Source of the DNA: an uncultured Chlamydiae bacterium
GTDB taxonomy: Bacteria; Chlamydiota; Chlamydiia; Chlamydiales; Rhabdochlamydiaceae
DNA length: 9,250 nucleotides
Direction: 5' to 3'
Assembly (NCBI GenBank): GCA_903867585.1
Contig: CAIPRZ010000078.1
Coordinates: 1 to 9,250 of the forward strand
Shown: piece after piece, positions 6,885-9,250 of the stretch
Layout of the letters: every line of letters starts with the position of its first letter
Numbering within the stretch: the stretch's first letter is position 1
The notes under the pieces: model-generated
What the model was told of the DNA's origin: nothing
Seen by the model: only the letters and a program-made list of their open reading frames with translations
The model's database searches: none
Made by a program: the position numbers and the translations under genes

Positions 6885-8345
6885 CTAAAAAAAGCCCTTC
6901 ATCACAATAACAATGATAAAGAAAATGACTGTTGATAGAACATCGTTAAACGCTGTCACAATAGGCCCCGAAGCTACAGCTGGATCTACCCCAATTCGAG
7001 AAAATAATAAGGGGGATCCGACACCGAGTAAGCTTCCGGTTAAACAGGCTCCAAATAAACCAACACCCACCATTAATCCCAGTTGATGCGGATTTAAAAC
7101 ATCTTCGTTAGCTGAAAATATATTTAAAAAAGAGACAGCGAAAGCACAAATTAAGCCAAATACTAAAGCGGCGCATAATCCAACTACTAGCTCTTTTAAA
7201 ATCGCTTCACGTCTGGTTCCTGAAATCACAATACCAGTAGCCATCCCTCGAACTAAGATAGTACTTGATTGGATCCCAATATTACCGCTCATCCCAGTAA
7301 TTAAAGGGATAAAGCATAAAACAAAAGTTAACATCCCCCCTTCATATTTCTGGAAAGAGGCCATAACACTAGAGCTTATGATACCCGCAATGAGGGTCAC
7401 AAAAAGCCATGGTGCCCTTGCATAAAAACGGAGCCAAAAAGGTTTATTGTCGCGAAGTTTTTCAGCAGTACCAGCAAAAGAGGCAATAGTCGCATCAGCA
7501 ATATCTTCAATGGCTTCTAAAATATCTTCATAGGTTATTACCCCAATCAGCTTATCGTCTTCGTTGACTACAGTCAGAGCTGAAATTTTATAGCGCTCGA
7601 CAAGATCAACCACATCTTCTCGAGAAGTATCAGCTGTCACTTTATAGAGCACCGGTTTCATAACCTGCTTTAAAGTGAGAGTTGGTGGGTTAATAATCAG
7701 GTTTCGAGCGGGCACGTAGCCTATAAGGACCCCTTGCTTATCAACAACAAAAATACGGCGAGTGAGGTCAATTCCAGGATTATTGCGGATATGGCTTGCT
7801 ACTTGCCCTAAAGTGACATCCATCACAAATGAAAAGAACTCATTGATCATTAAACGGCCAGCAGTATTGCGGGCATATTTTTTGATCTCTTTAATTCTTT
7901 GAGCTTTTTTAGGGTCAATTTTTTCAATGATCCGTCTATATCTTTTTTCAGATAACACCTCCATCACAAACACCGCATCATCAGATGACATATGTGATAT
8001 TAAAGTTTTTATTTCCTCATCAGAAATTTCTCTAAAAACAGCAAGGCGCGTGGAGCTATCGGTATTAACCATAAAAGAGGTTTTAGCTTCGATATCACTC
8101 AAATTCTCATATAAGACAGCTCTTGCATGGGATGGAAGCTTAGGAGCTGCATAAGCTAAGTCAACAGGGCTATATTCGCAGGCAATTTTAGCAAGATCAT
8201 GATAAATAACAGTGGATGTTTGCTGATGAAATGCCGCTTCGAGCTTGTCGAGCAAAATTGCATCGAGCTTAGAAGTGACAGATTCAAGATGCTCCTCGTG
8301 TTCAATCATTTCTGACTGAGAATCGGTCTCATTATCGCGAGTCAT
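6885..8345 (-). CDS. mgtE: MgtE-family magnesium transporter
   Basis: Inner-membrane Mg2+ channel/transporter of 486 residues with the full MgtE layout. Residues about 25-165 form the helical cytoplasmic N domain (repeated LxxLSxxxA-type helices). A pair of CBS domains spans about 166-285, with VVDKQGVLIGYVP and VVNEDDKLIGVITYEDILEAIE. A connecting helix follows, then five membrane segments at roughly 312-330, 338-358, 384-408, 422-446 and 462-483. Pore-family signatures are GNIGIQSSTILVRGMATG (354-371) and DPAVASGPIVTAFND (454-468), where the final Asp matches the conserved pore aspartate of MgtE. In the family the N and CBS domains sense cytosolic Mg2+ and gate the pore. A strong GGAGG lies 4 nt before the ATG. 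Gene order phosphatase-terminator-mgtE suggests its own transcription unit. An mgtE gene also lies near gyrA/gyrB in Chlamydia (recalled). Confidence 0.95.
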   Translation of the reverse strand: MTRDNETDSQSEMIEHEEHLESVTSKLDAILLDKLEAAFHQQTSTVIYHDLAKIACEYSPVDLAYAAPKLPSHARAVLYENLSDIEAKTSFMVNTDSSTRLAVFREISDEEIKTLISHMSSDDAVFVMEVLSEKRYRRIIEKIDPKKAQRIKEIKKYARNTAGRLMINEFFSFVMDVTLGQVASHIRNNPGIDLTRRIFVVDKQGVLIGYVPARNLIINPPTLTLKQVMKPVLYKVTADTSREDVVDLVERYKISALTVVNEDDKLIGVITYEDILEAIEDIADATIASFAGTAEKLRDNKPFWLRFYARAPWLFVTLIAGIISSSVMASFQKYEGGMLTFVLCFIPLITGMSGNIGIQSSTILVRGMATGIVISGTRREAILKELVVGLCAALVFGLICAFAVSFLNIFSANEDVLNPHQLGLMVGVGLFGACLTGSLLGVGSPLLFSRIGVDPAVASGPIVTAFNDVLSTVIFFIIVIVMKGFF

Positions 8346-8433
8346 GTCCCCTCCAAATTCGTTTACCCATTTTAGCTAAATTGAGGAAAAAGACCCACTT
8401 TTTTTATCTATTATCTGAAATAAATTGGGGATG
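8346..8433 (-). other. mgtE leader region
   Basis: About 88 bp between the terminator and the mgtE start. The only clear signal is the GGAGG ribosome binding site next to the ATG. TAAAAT and GATAAT on the minus strand resemble -10 boxes, but neither has a convincing -35 at 16-18 bp. The stretch is too short for a full M-box magnesium riboswitch, and I see no such fold. Confidence 0.3.
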
Positions 8434-8458
8434 AAAAAAAAACCGCTCAATAGAGGGG
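8434..8458 (-). terminator. Rho-independent terminator after the phosphatase gene
   Basis: Reading the minus strand, CCCCTC and GAGCGG pair around a TATT loop (six positions with one C-C mismatch), followed at once by nine T residues (8434-8442 on the plus strand). It lies 31 bp past the phosphatase stop and upstream of mgtE, so it separates the two genes. A weaker 4-bp hairpin (GGCT/AGCC) lies just before it. The reverse orientation has no matching T tract, so it acts on one strand only. Confidence 0.8.
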
Positions 8459-8489
8459 CTTTAATGGCTCTAAAATAAGCCAATAGCGC

Positions 8490-9155
8490 TTAAGACAGCG
8501 AATTAAAATAGATTTCAATCGCCTCTTTTTGACGGGGATTGATTTTGGTTTGTGAGCGTTGCGCTTTTACAAAAGCGATGGAATTGTCAACAGAGGCACA
8601 CCCTGGGAATTTGTTTTTTAAAAGATAGCAAATAACAGCTGTGGCACTTCGCCCTCTTCCGGCTTTACAATGAACATAAATTTCACGATCTGCCTTCACT
8701 TGATCTTCAATAAAGGCTATAGCTTCTTTAATCTGGTTTTGAGTTAAGGCTTTAAAATCTTCAGCAATAACATGCTTAAAAACTGTATTTTGAGTCTGAT
8801 AATCAGAGGGCGTTAAAGGACAAGCTGCCCAGCTTGGCTCTAACTCAAAAGGCTCAACAATCGCCAAGACGCTCTTATTATCTAAAAATGGGAGCATGTT
8901 TCTTTCTTTCAAGGGAATCGCCCCTACAGTAATTTTAGGACAAATTAGATTGTACCACTGGCAGGAGTTAGGGAATAAAGTATGCTGAATTTTTTTAAAG
9001 GCTAAAGAGATCGAGTAAAATAGAAATTTTTTTAAATCATTAAAAAAGCTAACCGCCAATTGGTATACAGATTTTATAGACGCAAGTGTTTGATCACAAG
9101 CGCTATAAGAAGTTGATAAAGGGCTAGTTTGGGCTTTATTTATTGCAAAAACCAT
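8490..9155 (-). CDS. PTPMT1-like dual-specificity phosphatase with N-terminal extension
   Basis: Cysteine-based phosphatase of 221 residues. The active-site loop is HCKAGRGRS at 162-170 (nucleophile Cys163, phosphate-binding Arg169), preceded by YV as in the family, and Asp133 in AEDFKALT is the probable general acid. KITVGAIPLK (74-83) and EPFE (101-104) match the 'LGALP' strand and the EEYE loop of PTPMT1, and the HCKAGRGRSAT loop is close to that of PTPMT1 and plant relatives. PTPMT1 dephosphorylates phosphatidylglycerophosphate in cardiolipin synthesis, so that role is plausible here, but substrate cannot be read from sequence. Residues 1-60 precede the domain; 31-60 are rich in Phe, Leu and Lys (KKFLFYSISLAF) and could be an amphipathic membrane-binding helix. 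It has no clear signal peptide. A perfect TATAAT lies upstream and a terminator follows, so it is probably monocistronic. A protein-tyrosine phosphatase effector is the alternative. Confidence 0.75.
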   Translation of the reverse strand: MVFAINKAQTSPLSTSYSACDQTLASIKSVYQLAVSFFNDLKKFLFYSISLAFKKIQHTLFPNSCQWYNLICPKITVGAIPLKERNMLPFLDNKSVLAIVEPFELEPSWAACPLTPSDYQTQNTVFKHVIAEDFKALTQNQIKEAIAFIEDQVKADREIYVHCKAGRGRSATAVICYLLKNKFPGCASVDNSIAFVKAQRSQTKINPRQKEAIEIYFNSLS

Positions 9156-9178
9156 AAAAATACTCTTTTATTACCCCT

Positions 9179-9184
9179 ATTATA
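9179..9184 (-). promoter_or_regulatory. Candidate -10 element for the phosphatase gene
   Basis: Minus-strand TATAAT, a perfect -10 hexamer, sits 23 nt upstream of the phosphatase ATG. No good -35 is seen at 16-18 bp (GTCTCT at 17 bp). If it is used, the leader would be roughly 15 nt. The remaining bases up to 9250 hold no gene or other signal I can support. Confidence 0.35.
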
Positions 9185-9250
9185 ACCCATGTAACTTTTA
9201 TAGAGACTGGCTTAACCGTAAATTAATATAGCCATTACAACGACTCAACC

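Noticed and set aside
6848..6887. Terminator directly after mgtE
   Set aside because: Only a 4-bp GCAG/CTGC pairing with a 13-nt loop is present and no T tract follows closely; the same bases read better as a promoter.
8346..8433. mgtE promoter using TAAAAT or GATAAT
   Set aside because: No -35 element with reasonable similarity lies at 16-18 bp from either hexamer, so it was not called as a promoter.
8346..8489. Magnesium riboswitch (M-box) upstream of mgtE
   Set aside because: Only about 88 bp lie between the terminator and the mgtE start, shorter than an M-box, and no matching helices were visible.

Overview
The window looks like chromosomal DNA from a member of the Chlamydiota, probably a chlamydia-like (environmental) lineage rather than the genus Chlamydia. 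The main reasons are gene order and protein similarity, both judged from memory. holB, tmk, gyrA, gyrB and a DUF721 gene lie together in the order known from Chlamydia trachomatis, with mgtE close by as in that genus. GyrA carries chlamydia-like stretches such as the start of its N-terminal domain and HGESVIYPTL in the quinolone-region loop. The DNA is A+T-rich by eye and densely coding.

All seven recognisable genes lie on the minus strand, so they read from right to left. From right to left they are: a PTPMT1-like dual-specificity phosphatase (8490-9155), a strong intrinsic terminator (8434-8458), the magnesium transporter gene mgtE (6885-8345), a short gap with a candidate promoter (6855-6884), then dciA/DUF721 (6506-6817), gyrB (3984-6458), gyrA (1518-3968), tmk (903-1517) and holB (20-928).

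The last five genes look like one DNA-replication operon. dciA encodes a likely replicative-helicase loader, gyrB and gyrA the two gyrase subunits, tmk the kinase that makes dTDP for dTTP supply, and holB the delta-prime subunit of the clamp loader. Spacing is tight: 47 bp between dciA and gyrB, 15 bp between gyrB and gyrA, no gap between gyrA and tmk (stop and start abut as TAAATG), and a 26-bp overlap between tmk and holB. This suggests translational coupling along the tail of the operon.

No RNA genes, insertion sequences, CRISPR arrays, phage genes or attachment sites were seen. No intergenic stretch exceeds 300 bases. The region is mostly conserved housekeeping DNA. The least ordinary gene is the phosphatase at the right end, which could be a phosphatidylglycerophosphate phosphatase. 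I did not find evidence of a novel multi-gene system.
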